Below, in pieces: positions 46,126 to 54,314 of a stretch of 64,000 bases of DNA. Every line of letters begins with the position of its first letter. Position 1 is the stretch's first letter. The notes beneath the pieces were generated by a model. The model was not told the origin of the DNA. It was given only the letters and a program-made list of their open reading frames with translations, and did no database searches. This stretch comes from an uncultured Acidovorax sp. GTDB lineage: Bacteria; Pseudomonadota; Gammaproteobacteria; Burkholderiales; Burkholderiaceae_C. The stretch is from NCBI GenBank assembly GCA_913774955.1, contig CAJYKV010000020.1, forward strand, positions 186,001 through 250,000. The letters are read 5' to 3'. Position numbers and translations under genes: made by a program.

Positions 46126-46671
46126 ATGGCTGCGACGCCGCCCAAGGGGCCTCCCAAATTCGTGCCGACCCTCACCGATGTGGTGCAGGTCTCGGGTGAT
46201 GCGGTGCCCGGCGCGGCCCATGGCGACGCGGCGCCGTCCGGGACGGAGCCGCCGCCTGCCGGCGACGCCCGGCCGGCCATCCCGACGGGCACGCCATTCC
46301 CGGCTCCGGTTCCGACTTCAGACGCGCCCGCCGCCACCGGCACGTCGGCGGACGGCGACCCGATCGCCGCCGTCCCCGTGGCCGTCCCTGTGCTCGCCGG
46401 TCCGCCACTCGCTGCACCCGCGGAGCCCTCCGTCCCGCCGCTCACCGCCGCGGATTTCTCCGGCATCGAGGAGATGGTGATCCACCGCATCATCCAGCGC
46501 GTGGACGTGGTGCTCGATCAGCGCCTGCGCGAGGCCATCGCCACCGTGGTGCAGGAGCAGACCCGCTCGATGGTGCCGCGCCTGCGCGAAGAAGTCGAAT
46601 CCGTCGTGCGCCATGCCGTGTACGAAGCCGTGGCGGACGAACTCGCGGCCCCGGGTGGCCCGCAGCGCTGA
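46126..46671 (+). CDS. hypothetical Pro/Ala-rich protein with helical C-terminus
   Basis: Predicted protein of 181 residues starting 3 bp after holC, likely co-transcribed. Residues 1-105 are Pro, Ala, Thr and Gly-rich and probably disordered. From about 108 (DFSGIEEMVIHRIIQRVDVVLDQ) to 175 there is an amphipathic helical region with charged heptads, which may be a coiled coil. It is reminiscent of the Burkholderiales family DUF2486, which I recall with low certainty. No function can be given. Coding is supported by clean codon-position GC bias and tight spacing with holC. Confidence 0.7.
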   Translation: MAATPPKGPPKFVPTLTDVVQVSGDAVPGAAHGDAAPSGTEPPPAGDARPAIPTGTPFPAPVPTSDAPAATGTSADGDPIAAVPVAVPVLAGPPLAAPAEPSVPPLTAADFSGIEEMVIHRIIQRVDVVLDQRLREAIATVVQEQTRSMVPRLREEVESVVRHAVYEAVADELAAPGGPQR

Positions 46672-46711
46672 ACGTCCCGGCGCGGCGGCCCACGGTCCGT
46701 GGTCCGCAGCT

Positions 46712-46780
46712 ACAGGGTATTCCCCTGTGGTTTTCGATCACATTTGCTCGCAACTACCCGTGCCCTGGCCCATAAATTGC
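46712..46780 (+). promoter_or_regulatory. inverted repeat and sigma-54-like promoter before livK-type gene
   Basis: TGGCCCATAAATTGC (46766-46780) has the GG and GC doublets of a -24/-12 promoter spaced by exactly 10 bp and matches TGGC...TTGC. About 40 bp upstream, ACAGGG-TATTC-CCCTGT (46712-46728) is a perfect 6 bp inverted repeat, a possible regulator site. Transcription would start near 46792, giving a leader of about 50 nt before the ATG at 46843. Sigma-54 use is inference from the pattern. Confidence 0.5.
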
Positions 46781-46842
46781 GATATGTTTCCGGCGCTGGG
46801 GGAAAAGAAGGTTCTCAGCGATCACCCTTATTGGAGATTCAT

Positions 46843-47973
46843 ATGCAATTGAAGTTGAAACTGACCGTGGTTGCCGCTATCGCGGCGCTTGCCGGTGTCG
46901 CCTCCGCACAAGAGCAGGTGGTGAAGATCGGCCACGTGGGTCCGGTTTCCGGCCCGCAGGCTCACTACGGCAAGGACAACGAAAATGGCGCCCGCATGGC
47001 CGTCGAAGAGTTGAATGCCCAGGGGATCACCATCGGCGGCAAGAAGATCAAGTTCGAACTGCAGGCCGAAGACGACGCCGCCGATCCCAAGCAGGGCACG
47101 GCTGCCGCCCAGAAGCTGTGCGACGCCAAGGTCGCCGGCGTGGTGGGTCACCTGAATTCCGGCACGACGATCCCCGCGTCGAAGGTGTACAACGACTGCG
47201 GCATCCCGCACGTCACCGGCGCCGCCACCAACCCCAACCTGACCAAGCCCGGCTACAAGACGACGTTCCGCATCATCGCGAACGACAACGCCCTGGGTGC
47301 CGGCCTCGCCGCCTACGCCGCCGACACGCTGAAGCTCAAGTCGGTCGCCATCATCGACGACCGCACGGCCTACGGCCAGGGCGTGGCCGACGTCTTCAAG
47401 AAGACGGCCGCGACCAAGGGCATCAAGGTGGTGGACGAGCAGTTCACGACCGACAAGGCCACCGACTTCATGGCCATCCTGACGTCGATCAAGTCCAAGA
47501 ACCCCGACGCCATCTTCTTCGGCGGCATGGATCCCCAGGCCGGCCCGATGCTGCGCCAGATGGAACAGCTCGGCCTGTCGAACGTGAAGTACTTCGGCGG
47601 CGACGGCATCTGCACGGCCGAAGTGGCCAAGCTGGCCGCCGGTGCCAAGACGCTCGCCAACGTGATCTGCGCGGAAGGCGGCGCCTCGCTGGCCAAGATG
47701 CCCGGCGGCACCGCCTGGAAGGCCAAGTACGACGCCAAGTACCCCAACCAGTTCCAGGTCTACAGCCCCTACACCTACGACGCCACCATGCTGCTGGTCG
47801 ACGCCATGAAGCGTGCCAACTCGTGGGATCCGAAGGTCTACATCCCCGAGCTGCAGAAGTCGAACTACAAGGGCGTGACCGCCCAGATCGCCTTCGAACC
47901 CAACGGCGAACTGAAGAACCCCGCCATCACCCTGTACAACTACAAGGACGGCAAGAAGACGCCTCTGAACTGA
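46843..47973 (+). CDS. livK: branched-chain amino acid ABC transporter substrate-binding protein (LivK)
   Basis: Exported protein of 376 residues with a signal peptide (MQLKLKLTVVAAIAALAGVASAQEQ, cleavage near ASA). The mature part matches LivK/LivJ: VVKIGHVGPVSGPQAHYGKDNENGARMAVEELN, VVGHLNSGTTIPASKVYNDCGIPHVTGAATNP near 101-132, DDRTAYGQGVADVFKKTA near 172 and FFGGMDPQAGPMLRQM near 225. ATG at 46843 follows GGAG (46834-46837). No permease or ATPase gene adjoins it, so it is a stand-alone receptor gene, flanked by its own promoter and a strong terminator. It has less GC bias at some codons than its neighbours, consistent with high expression. Confidence 0.92.
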   Translation: MQLKLKLTVVAAIAALAGVASAQEQVVKIGHVGPVSGPQAHYGKDNENGARMAVEELNAQGITIGGKKIKFELQAEDDAADPKQGTAAAQKLCDAKVAGVVGHLNSGTTIPASKVYNDCGIPHVTGAATNPNLTKPGYKTTFRIIANDNALGAGLAAYAADTLKLKSVAIIDDRTAYGQGVADVFKKTAATKGIKVVDEQFTTDKATDFMAILTSIKSKNPDAIFFGGMDPQAGPMLRQMEQLGLSNVKYFGGDGICTAEVAKLAAGAKTLANVICAEGGASLAKMPGGTAWKAKYDAKYPNQFQVYSPYTYDATMLLVDAMKRANSWDPKVYIPELQKSNYKGVTAQIAFEPNGELKNPAITLYNYKDGKKTPLN

Positions 47974-47990
47974 GCGGCTTCGTTCCACTG

Positions 47991-48020
47991 AAAAGGCCTC
48001 CGCGTGCGGAGGCCTTTTTC
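47991..48020 (+). terminator. intrinsic terminator after livK-type gene
   Basis: AAAAGGCCTCCGC (47991-48003) pairs perfectly with GCGGAGGCCTTTT (48006-48018), a 13 bp stem (loop widened in practice), ending in TTTTT. It lies 18 bp after the stop codon. Confidence 0.93.
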
Positions 48021-48083
48021 GTTGTGGCGGGGAGCACCGGCCAGAGACGCAAACCTTGTGTCGGGCTGCGGCGCGCCGTGCCC

Positions 48084-49091
48084 TCAGCGCCGCACCTGCA
48101 GCGCGCCCGGGTTCACGATGTTCGTCGGCGTGCCGCGGATGTAGTTCACCACGTTGTCGAAGGCCGCGCCGAAATACAGCTCGTAGCTGTCCTGCTCCAC
48201 GTAGCCGATGTGCGGCGTGCAGATGCAGTTCTCCAGCCGCAGCAGCGCATGGCCCTGCAGGATCGGCTCGCTCTCGAAAACGTCCACGGCGGCCATGCCG
48301 GGGCGCCCGCGGTTCAGGGCGGCGATCAGGGCGTCGGGCTCGATCAGTTCCGCGCGCGAGGTGTTGACCAGCAGGGCATTGGGCTTCATGGAGGAGAGGT
48401 CCTCCAGGCGCACGATGCCGCGGGTGTCGTCGTTGAGCCGCAGGTGCAGCGAGACCACGTCGCACTGCGAGAAGAATTCCTCGCGCGTGGTCGCCACCTG
48501 CAGCCCGTCGCTGAGGGCCTGCGCGCGCGACGCCTCCCGGCCCCAGACGCGCACGTTCATGCCGAAGGCACGGCCGTAGCCCGCGACGATCTGCCCGATG
48601 CGGCCGTAGCCCCAGATGCCGAGGGTCTTGCCGCGCAGCACGGTGCCGACGCCGAAGTTCGGCGGCATCGAGGCCGAGCGCAGGCCCGACTGCTGCCAGG
48701 CGCCGTGCTTGAGGTTGGAGATGTACTGGGGCAGGCGCCGCATGGCCGCCATGATCAGCGCCCAGGTGAGTTCGGCCGGCGCCACCGGCGAGCCCACGCC
48801 CTCTGCGACGGCGATGCCGCGCTCGGTGCAGGCGGCCACGTCGACGTGCGCGCCCACCTTGCCGGTCTGGGCGATCAGCTTCAGGCGGGGGAGCTTCTCC
48901 ACGAGCTGCCGCGTGATCTGCGTGCGCTCGCGGATGAGGACGATGATGTCGGCGTCCTTGAGGCGCACGGAGAGCTGGCCGAGGCCTTTGACGGTGTTGG
49001 TATAGACCTTGGCGGTGTACGCATCGAGGCGCGCGGCGCAATGGAGTTTGCGGACGGCGTCCTGGTAGTCGTCGAGGATGACAATGTTCAT
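48084..49091 (-). CDS. D-2-hydroxyacid dehydrogenase
   Basis: NAD(P)-dependent enzyme of 335 residues of the phosphoglycerate/formate dehydrogenase family. The Rossmann loop is LGIWGYGRIGQIVAGYGRAFGMNVRVWGRE near 148-177. The catalytic residues are Arg in VNTSRAELIEP near 240, Glu in AVDVFESEPI near 269 and His in CTPHIGYVEQD near 292. The start is the ATG at 49091 (MNIVILDDYQDA); an ATG three codons earlier is equally good. The substrate (a 2-keto acid) is not evident. It stands alone, divergent from the acyl-CoA ligase, and reads towards the livK terminator. Confidence 0.88.
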   Translation of the reverse strand: MNIVILDDYQDAVRKLHCAARLDAYTAKVYTNTVKGLGQLSVRLKDADIIVLIRERTQITRQLVEKLPRLKLIAQTGKVGAHVDVAACTERGIAVAEGVGSPVAPAELTWALIMAAMRRLPQYISNLKHGAWQQSGLRSASMPPNFGVGTVLRGKTLGIWGYGRIGQIVAGYGRAFGMNVRVWGREASRAQALSDGLQVATTREEFFSQCDVVSLHLRLNDDTRGIVRLEDLSSMKPNALLVNTSRAELIEPDALIAALNRGRPGMAAVDVFESEPILQGHALLRLENCICTPHIGYVEQDSYELYFGAAFDNVVNYIRGTPTNIVNPGALQVRR

Positions 49092-49442
49092 GGAGTCCAT
49101 GGGCCGCAGGCCGTGACCGCGCGCAGCACCGCGCGGGCCGGCATGAGATAGCGATGAAGGTGCGGAAAAGAAGCTGCGGCGCCGCCGGCCCGGCGGAGGG
49201 CGGGGCACGGTGGCGCGCAGACGCAGCCCGCATTGTCGTTCATGGGGAAAGGCCCTGGCCGTCCCGCCGGTCCGGAACGGGGCCTGTGGGACAAGCGGTT
49301 ACAAAAACGCCGTGTCCCGAAACGTCCCCGGGGCGCCCTGGCCACCGCGCCGCCCGAGCGTCGCATGGGTGACGGAGCCTAGGGGCCATCCCCAATACGG
49401 GGCCGGCGCATGCGGCCCACGATGGGAGCTTCGTTTCGATCC
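49092..49442. other. 351 bp divergent intergenic region
   Basis: Region between the starts of the dehydrogenase (leftwards) and the acyl-CoA ligase (rightwards). It must hold both promoters. No convincing -35/-10 pair, operator palindrome, RNA gene or conserved small ORF was found. An AT-richer patch near 49290-49310 (GGTTACAAAAACG) is the only compositional break. Confidence 0.6.
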
Positions 49443-51197
49443 ATGGAAACTCTGGAAATCCTCCGTCCCATGCCTGCTCCACAAGTCCACTACGCCCACT
49501 GGCCCAAGCGCCTGCCGCACTCCCTCACCCCGCCTGCCACTTCCCTGTGGAGCAACCTGGCCATCAATGCGGAGCGCTACCCGGACAAGCCGGCGCTGGT
49601 GTTCTTCGGCGCGCGGCTGGGCTACCGGGCGCTGGCGGCCGCGGCGGAGCGCCTGGCCGCGCACCTGCGCGCTTCGGGCGTCCGCCGGGGCGACCGGGTG
49701 CTGCTGTGCATGCAGAACTGCCCGCAACTCGTCATCGCGCACTTCGCCATCCTGCGTGCCGATGCCGTCGTGGTGCCGGTCAACCCGATGAACCGCGCGG
49801 AAGAGCTCAAGCACTACATCACCGATCCCGATGCGCGCGTGGCCATCACCACCGCCGACCTCGCGCCCGAGCTGGCCGCCGCGAGCAATGCGCTCCCCGC
49901 CGACCGCCGGCTGGAGCACCTGGTGGTGTCGCAGTTCACGGATGCCTTCGATCCGGCATCGGAAGAGGCGCAGGCCATGCCGGAGGCCTGGCGCGACTGG
50001 CTCTGCATCGCCCGGCCGCTGCCGGCGCTGGACGGCGGCGCCGTGCATGCCTGGCACGAGGCCCTGGCCTGCCGGGACGCGATCCCCGCGCCCGAGGCCG
50101 GCCCGGACGACCTGGCCGTGCTGCCCTACACCAGCGGCACCACCGGGCTGCCCAAGGGCTGCATGCATCCGCACCGCAGCATCATGCACAACGCGGTCGC
50201 CAGCGCGCTCTGGGGCACGGCCACGTCCGAGAGCGTGACCCTGGCCGTGGTGCCGATGTTCCACATCACCGGCATGGTCAGCCTGATGCATTCGTCCATC
50301 TACGCGGGCGCGACGCTGGTGATGATGCCGCGCTGGGACCGCGATCTCGCGGGCCGCCTGATCTCGCGCTACCGCGTCACCAACTGGACGAACATCCCCA
50401 CCATGGTGATCGACCTGATGGCGAGCCCGCATTTCGGGGGCTACGACCTCTCCAGCCTGGTCTACATCGGCGGCGGCGGTGCGGCCATGCCGCAGGCCGT
50501 GGCGCAGCGGCTGCTGGACCAGTTCGGCCTGCGCTACTCCGAGGGCTACGGCCTGACCGAGACCGCCGCGCCGTCGCACACCAACCCGCCGGACCGGCCC
50601 AAGCAGCAGTGCCTGGGCATTCCGTTCATCAGCACGGATGCCCGCGTCATCGACCCGGACACGCTCCAGGAAATGCCTGTGGGGGAGCAGGGCGAGATCG
50701 TGATCCACGGTCCCGGCGTGTTCAGCGGCTACTGGAAACTGCCCGTGCCGACCGAGGCAGCCTTCATCGACATCGAGGGCAAGCGCTTCTTCCGCTCCGG
50801 CGACCTGGGCCGGGTGGACGAGGAGGGCTATTTCTTCATCACCGACCGCCTGAAGCGCATGATCAACGCGAGCGGCTTCAAGGTCTGGCCGGCCGAGGTC
50901 GAGGCGCTGATGTTCCGCCACCCCGCCATCCAGGAGGCCTGCGTGATTTCCGCGCGCGACAGCTACCGCGGCGAGACCGTCAAGGCCGTGGTGGTGCTGC
51001 GGCCCTCGCACCGGGGGCAGGTGTCCGAGGCGGACATCGTCGCCTGGTGCCGCGACAACATGGCCGTCTACAAGGTGCCGCGCGTGGTGCAGTTCGCCGA
51101 TGCGCTGCCCAAGAGCGGCAGCGGCAAGGTGATGTGGCGGCAGCTGCAGGAGGCGGAGGCCGCGGCCCCGGCCGCTGCGGAGGCGCCTGCGCACTGA
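49443..51197 (+). CDS. AMP-forming acyl-CoA ligase (long-chain fatty acid type)
   Basis: Enzyme of 584 residues. AMP-binding P-loop VLPYTSGTTGLPKGCMHPH lies near residues 222-240, VPMFHITGMVSLMHSSIYAGATLVMM near 270, YSEGYGLTETAAPSHTNPPD near 366, the hinge TDRLKRMINASGFKVWPAEVE near 476 and the catalytic Lys in KSGSGKVMWRQL near 559. It activates a carboxylic acid as acyl-adenylate and transfers it to CoA. The family includes fatty-acid and methyl-branched acid ligases. I used the ATG at 49443; an ATG at 49470 is also possible. The last 15 residues are an Ala/Glu/Pro tail. No pathway partner adjoins it. Confidence 0.88.
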   Translation: METLEILRPMPAPQVHYAHWPKRLPHSLTPPATSLWSNLAINAERYPDKPALVFFGARLGYRALAAAAERLAAHLRASGVRRGDRVLLCMQNCPQLVIAHFAILRADAVVVPVNPMNRAEELKHYITDPDARVAITTADLAPELAAASNALPADRRLEHLVVSQFTDAFDPASEEAQAMPEAWRDWLCIARPLPALDGGAVHAWHEALACRDAIPAPEAGPDDLAVLPYTSGTTGLPKGCMHPHRSIMHNAVASALWGTATSESVTLAVVPMFHITGMVSLMHSSIYAGATLVMMPRWDRDLAGRLISRYRVTNWTNIPTMVIDLMASPHFGGYDLSSLVYIGGGGAAMPQAVAQRLLDQFGLRYSEGYGLTETAAPSHTNPPDRPKQQCLGIPFISTDARVIDPDTLQEMPVGEQGEIVIHGPGVFSGYWKLPVPTEAAFIDIEGKRFFRSGDLGRVDEEGYFFITDRLKRMINASGFKVWPAEVEALMFRHPAIQEACVISARDSYRGETVKAVVVLRPSHRGQVSEADIVAWCRDNMAVYKVPRVVQFADALPKSGSGKVMWRQLQEAEAAAPAAAEAPAH

Positions 51198-51238
51198 GTC
51201 GCCGGCGCACGCCATGTGGGGGACACGCCCCCCGGCGT

Positions 51239-51646
51239 TCAGTGCCCCATGGCCGGCTGGGCCGGCACTCCGCGGCCCCGGTGGCCCGACACCAGCGCCT
51301 GCAGGTCGCGGTCCAGCAGCGCCGCATCCCCCAGCTGCAGTTCGATCAGCCGGCGCAGGTGGGTGACGCTGTCGAGGTCGATCGTGTCGCCCTGCAGGCC
51401 CGCGCAGCTGCCTTCCATGTGCGCCAACTCGCCCGACATCGCGATCTGCTCCTGGCCTTCCATCAGCGGGATGGAGAGCGCGCAGGCCACGCCCTGCGGC
51501 AGGGACTGGCCGGTGGGCAGCTCCACCAGCGCGCCGCGCAGGGAGACGTCGAGCACCTGCACTTCGAAGGTGCCGTGGCCGCTCACGGCGAGGCGGGCGG
51601 GCGCTTCGAAGGCGACGCGGACATAGTTGCGGCGTTCATGGGCCAT
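51239..51646 (-). CDS. PilZ-domain protein
   Basis: Small cytoplasmic protein of 135 residues. Both halves of the cyclic-di-GMP site are present: the RRNYVR motif at residues 5-10 (RxxxR) and DVSLRGALVE at 33-42 (D/NxSxxG), followed by the beta-barrel pattern. C-terminal residues 95-135 form an extra helical part. It should bind cyclic-di-GMP and modulate motility, exopolysaccharide or virulence through an unknown partner. It is convergent with the acyl-CoA ligase (41 bp) and divergent from the dioxygenase gene. Confidence 0.87.
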   Translation of the reverse strand: MAHERRNYVRVAFEAPARLAVSGHGTFEVQVLDVSLRGALVELPTGQSLPQGVACALSIPLMEGQEQIAMSGELAHMEGSCAGLQGDTIDLDSVTHLRRLIELQLGDAALLDRDLQALVSGHRGRGVPAQPAMGH

Positions 51647-51848
51647 GGGAATCTCCTGAGGGCTCGGCCGGCGGCAGCCGCGGCGGCATGCATGCTACTG
51701 CACCCGGCACGCGCGCAGGGCACGCGGCCGGGGAATTCTTCGAAAGCCCGTGAAGCGTTTGCACTGTACCCGCAGGTGACGCCGACCGGGTTCCGGCATG
51801 CATGCCGACGCGCGCGGCCGCGCCGCCGGGCGTTAAGCTTGCCGCACC

Positions 51849-52631
51849 ATGGCGCACATCACCTTTCCCCCGCCGTACCTGCCGCCAGGGCAGGTCGCCA
51901 CGCACCTGCGCAGCACCGGCTATGCCGTGCTGCGGCCCGAAGACACCGCCGCGTGGATCGGAGTGCCGCTCGCGCAGCTGCAGGCGCTGCATGCCGACTG
52001 GCCTTCCCTGCCGCCCGACGAGTTCCTGAAGGATGGCGGCCGCTACCGCCGGCGCCGGCATTCCTGCTTCGTGGCCGAGGGGCCGGGGGCGGAGGACGTG
52101 AGGCAGGTACCGCACCGCGCCCACTGGCAGCCGCTCGACTACAACGCCCTGCACGGCGGCATGCAGCGATGGTTCGTGCCCATGCTGGACACCACCACGG
52201 CGCAACCGGCCTGGCGCGCGCTGCTCGCCGCGCTGGCCCGCCTGTCGCAGGAGGCGCTGGCGGAACGCCCCGAGCCGTGGTTCCTGGAGGCGCACCAGTT
52301 CCGCATCGACACCACCGACGGCATCGGCCGGCCCACGCCCGAGGGCGCGCACCGCGACGGCGTGGACCTCGTGGCCGTGTTCCTCGTGGGCCGCCAGGGC
52401 GTGAAGGGTGGCGAGACGCGCATCTTCGAGGCGGCCGGCCCGACCGGCCACCGCTTCACGCTCAGCGAGCCCTGGTCGCTGATGCTGCTGGACGACGCGC
52501 GCATGATCCACGAGACCACGCCGATCCAGCCGCTGGGCGAGGGCGCCGGCTTCCGCGACACGCTGGTGGTCACCTGCCGGCGCGGCGGGTTCCAGCAGGA
52601 CGAGGCGGAGGCCGCAACCCCACCGGCTTGA
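51849..52631 (+). CDS. 2-oxoglutarate/Fe(II) dioxygenase family protein
   Basis: Protein of 260 residues from the ATG at 51849. The Fe ligands are visible as H-x-D in GAHRDGVDLVAVFLVG near residue 175 and the distal His in ARMIHETTPIQPL near 220. Arg in FRDTLVVTCRR near 238 would bind 2-oxoglutarate. YRRRRHSCFV near 60 and EAHQFRID near 150 are further family landmarks. The pattern is that of the 2OG-Fe dioxygenase family that includes free L-amino-acid hydroxylases such as isoleucine 4-hydroxylase. The substrate is unknown; a hydroxylated amino acid is only one possibility. The stop is 77 bp before uspA. Confidence 0.8.
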   Translation: MAHITFPPPYLPPGQVATHLRSTGYAVLRPEDTAAWIGVPLAQLQALHADWPSLPPDEFLKDGGRYRRRRHSCFVAEGPGAEDVRQVPHRAHWQPLDYNALHGGMQRWFVPMLDTTTAQPAWRALLAALARLSQEALAERPEPWFLEAHQFRIDTTDGIGRPTPEGAHRDGVDLVAVFLVGRQGVKGGETRIFEAAGPTGHRFTLSEPWSLMLLDDARMIHETTPIQPLGEGAGFRDTLVVTCRRGGFQQDEAEAATPPA

Positions 52632-52708
52632 TGCGAATCAACCCTGCGGCGGCCCATTGCGGCACACTGGTGCCGTCATTTCCACAACCATCAACGAAGG
52701 AGAAGTCC

Positions 52709-53146
52709 ATGTTCAAGCACATCCTGATTCCGGTGGACGGATCGCCCACTTCCATGACGGCCGTGGCCAAGGCCGCCGGCCTCGCCAAGGCCTTCGGCTC
52801 GCAGGTGACCGCCGTGTACGTCGTGGACCCGTACCCCTTCACCGGCGTGGGCGCGGATTTCGCCTACGGGCAGTCGCAGTACATGAACGCCGCCACCGCC
52901 GAGGCCAACACCGCGCTGGACGCCACCCGCCGCGCGATGGAAGAAGCCGGCGTGCCCGTGAACACGGTGATCGGTGAAGGCCATGCCGTGCACGACGGCA
53001 TCCTCCAGGCGCTGGAGAGCACGGGCGCCGACCTGATCGTGATGGGGTCCCACGGCCGCCGCGGGCTGGAGAAGCTGGTGCTGGGCAGCGTCACGCAGCG
53101 CGTGCTGGGCGTGGTGCACACGCCGGTGCTGGTGGTGCGCGACTGA
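52709..53146 (+). CDS. universal stress protein (UspA family)
   Basis: Single-domain Usp of 145 residues, starting MFKHILIPVDGSPTSMTAVAKAAGLA with an AAGGAG ribosome site at 52697-52702. The ATP-binding loop G-2x-G-9x-G-S/T is intact as GSHGRRGLEKLVLGSVTQ near residues 113-130, ending HTPVLVVRD. Such proteins accumulate in stress and often bind ATP. It is followed at once by a strong terminator. Confidence 0.93.
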   Translation: MFKHILIPVDGSPTSMTAVAKAAGLAKAFGSQVTAVYVVDPYPFTGVGADFAYGQSQYMNAATAEANTALDATRRAMEEAGVPVNTVIGEGHAVHDGILQALESTGADLIVMGSHGRRGLEKLVLGSVTQRVLGVVHTPVLVVRD

Positions 53147-53165
53147 TCCCGCAGCCGCCATGAAG

Positions 53166-53191
53166 AACGGCTCCCACGGGAGCCGTTTTTT
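53166..53191. terminator. intrinsic terminator after usp, possibly shared with the convergent gene
   Basis: AACGGCTCCC (53166-53175) and GGGAGCCGTT (53178-53187) form a 10 bp perfect stem ending in TTTTTT on the plus strand (53086-relative run at 53186-53191). It lies 19 bp after the usp stop and 32 bp beyond the convergent gene's stop at 53224, so it may also stop that transcript. Confidence 0.9.
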
Positions 53192-53223
53192 CATGGATCA
53201 GGCGCCGGTCCGGGCGAATGCCG

Positions 53224-54237
53224 TCAGGTCGCCGCGCTGATGTTCTTGTCCTTCGCGACCTTCGTCCAGCGGGCCCGGTCGGCGGACAGGCGCTTGCGCA
53301 TCGCGTCGGCGGGCTGGTAGGCGGCGATGGCGCCGGCCTGCAGCAGCTTGTCCTGCACGTCCTTGTCGTTCGCGAGGATGTCCTTGAGTTCGCGGTTCAG
53401 GCGCGCACTCACGGCCGGCGGCGTGCCGAGCGGCGCGATGATGCCGCCCCAAGAATCGAAGTCGAAGTTCGGAAAACCCTGCTCGGAGATCGTCTTGACG
53501 CCCGGCAGCAGCAGCCGGCCGCGGGGCGAGCTGAGCGCGATCGCCCGCAGCTTGCCGGCGCGGATGTGCGGCAGGGCCGCGACCACGTCGGCGAACATGA
53601 TGCCCAACTGCCCGCCGAGCAGGTCGGTGACCGCGGGCGCGCTGCCGCGGTAGGGCACGTGCTGCATGTCGAAGCCGCCCAGATCCTTCAACTGCTCCAT
53701 CGCCAGGTGCCCGAAGCTGCCCGTGCCGGAACTGGTGTAGTTCAACGCCGGTTTGGCCGCCTTCGCCTGCGCGATCATCGACTGGACGGAATCCACGCCC
53801 TGCATCACTGACGGGTTCACGACGATGGCCATCGGCAGGTCATAGACCGTGGAGACGCACTGGAAATCCTTTTCGACGTCGTAGGCGTTGTTGTTGTACA
53901 TGAGCGGCGCCAGCAGCGCGGGCATGCCGAACATCGACAGGGTGTTGCCGTCCGGGGGCGACTTGATGAACGACCCCGTGCCCACCGAGCCCGAGGCGCC
54001 GGGCCGGTTGTCCACCACGACCGCGGTACCGAGCCGCTCGGCGAGCTTCTGGGAAACGATGCGCGCTGCCGTGTCGGTCGGCCCGCCCGCGGGGAAGGCC
54101 ACGACCATCTTGACGATCTTGGCGGGCCAGGCCTCTTCCGCTGCCAGGACCGGCAGGCCGGTGCCCGCGAAGGCGGCGGCCGCGCCGGCCTGGAGCAGCC
54201 GTCGGCGGGAGAAGGGGGTGGTCGGATGGGGGTACAT
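53224..54237 (-). CDS. Bug/TctC-family solute-binding protein (1)
   Basis: Exported protein of 337 residues with a Tat-like signal (SRRRLLQAGAAAAFAGTG, twin Arg). Bug family landmarks are KMVVAFPAGGPTDTAARIVSQKL near 45-67, VVVDNRPGASGSVGTGSFIKSPPDG near 73-97, LNYTSSGTGSFGHLAMEQLK near 170 and VPYRGSAPAVTDLLGGQLGIMFAD near 200. These proteins bind carboxylates; many lack a dedicated transporter and act in sensing or with shared TctAB. It lies downstream of the CoA-transferase gene (77 bp) on the same strand, suggesting uptake and CoA activation of one carboxylic acid. Confidence 0.92.
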   Translation of the reverse strand: MYPHPTTPFSRRRLLQAGAAAAFAGTGLPVLAAEEAWPAKIVKMVVAFPAGGPTDTAARIVSQKLAERLGTAVVVDNRPGASGSVGTGSFIKSPPDGNTLSMFGMPALLAPLMYNNNAYDVEKDFQCVSTVYDLPMAIVVNPSVMQGVDSVQSMIAQAKAAKPALNYTSSGTGSFGHLAMEQLKDLGGFDMQHVPYRGSAPAVTDLLGGQLGIMFADVVAALPHIRAGKLRAIALSSPRGRLLLPGVKTISEQGFPNFDFDSWGGIIAPLGTPPAVSARLNRELKDILANDKDVQDKLLQAGAIAAYQPADAMRKRLSADRARWTKVAKDKNISAAT

Positions 54238-54314
54238 GCTTGTCTCCTTGTTGAATGGATCGTCGTGTGCGCCGGCGGGCCGCGAGGGCCGCGCCGGCAG
54301 GGAAGCGCCCGGCC

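Noticed and set aside
49547-52708. Apparent N-terminal extension giving a 1199-codon frame ending in the usp gene
   Set aside because: Its first thousand codons are an out-of-frame reading of the acyl-CoA ligase and dioxygenase genes. The Usp domain starts at 52709 with its own ribosome site.
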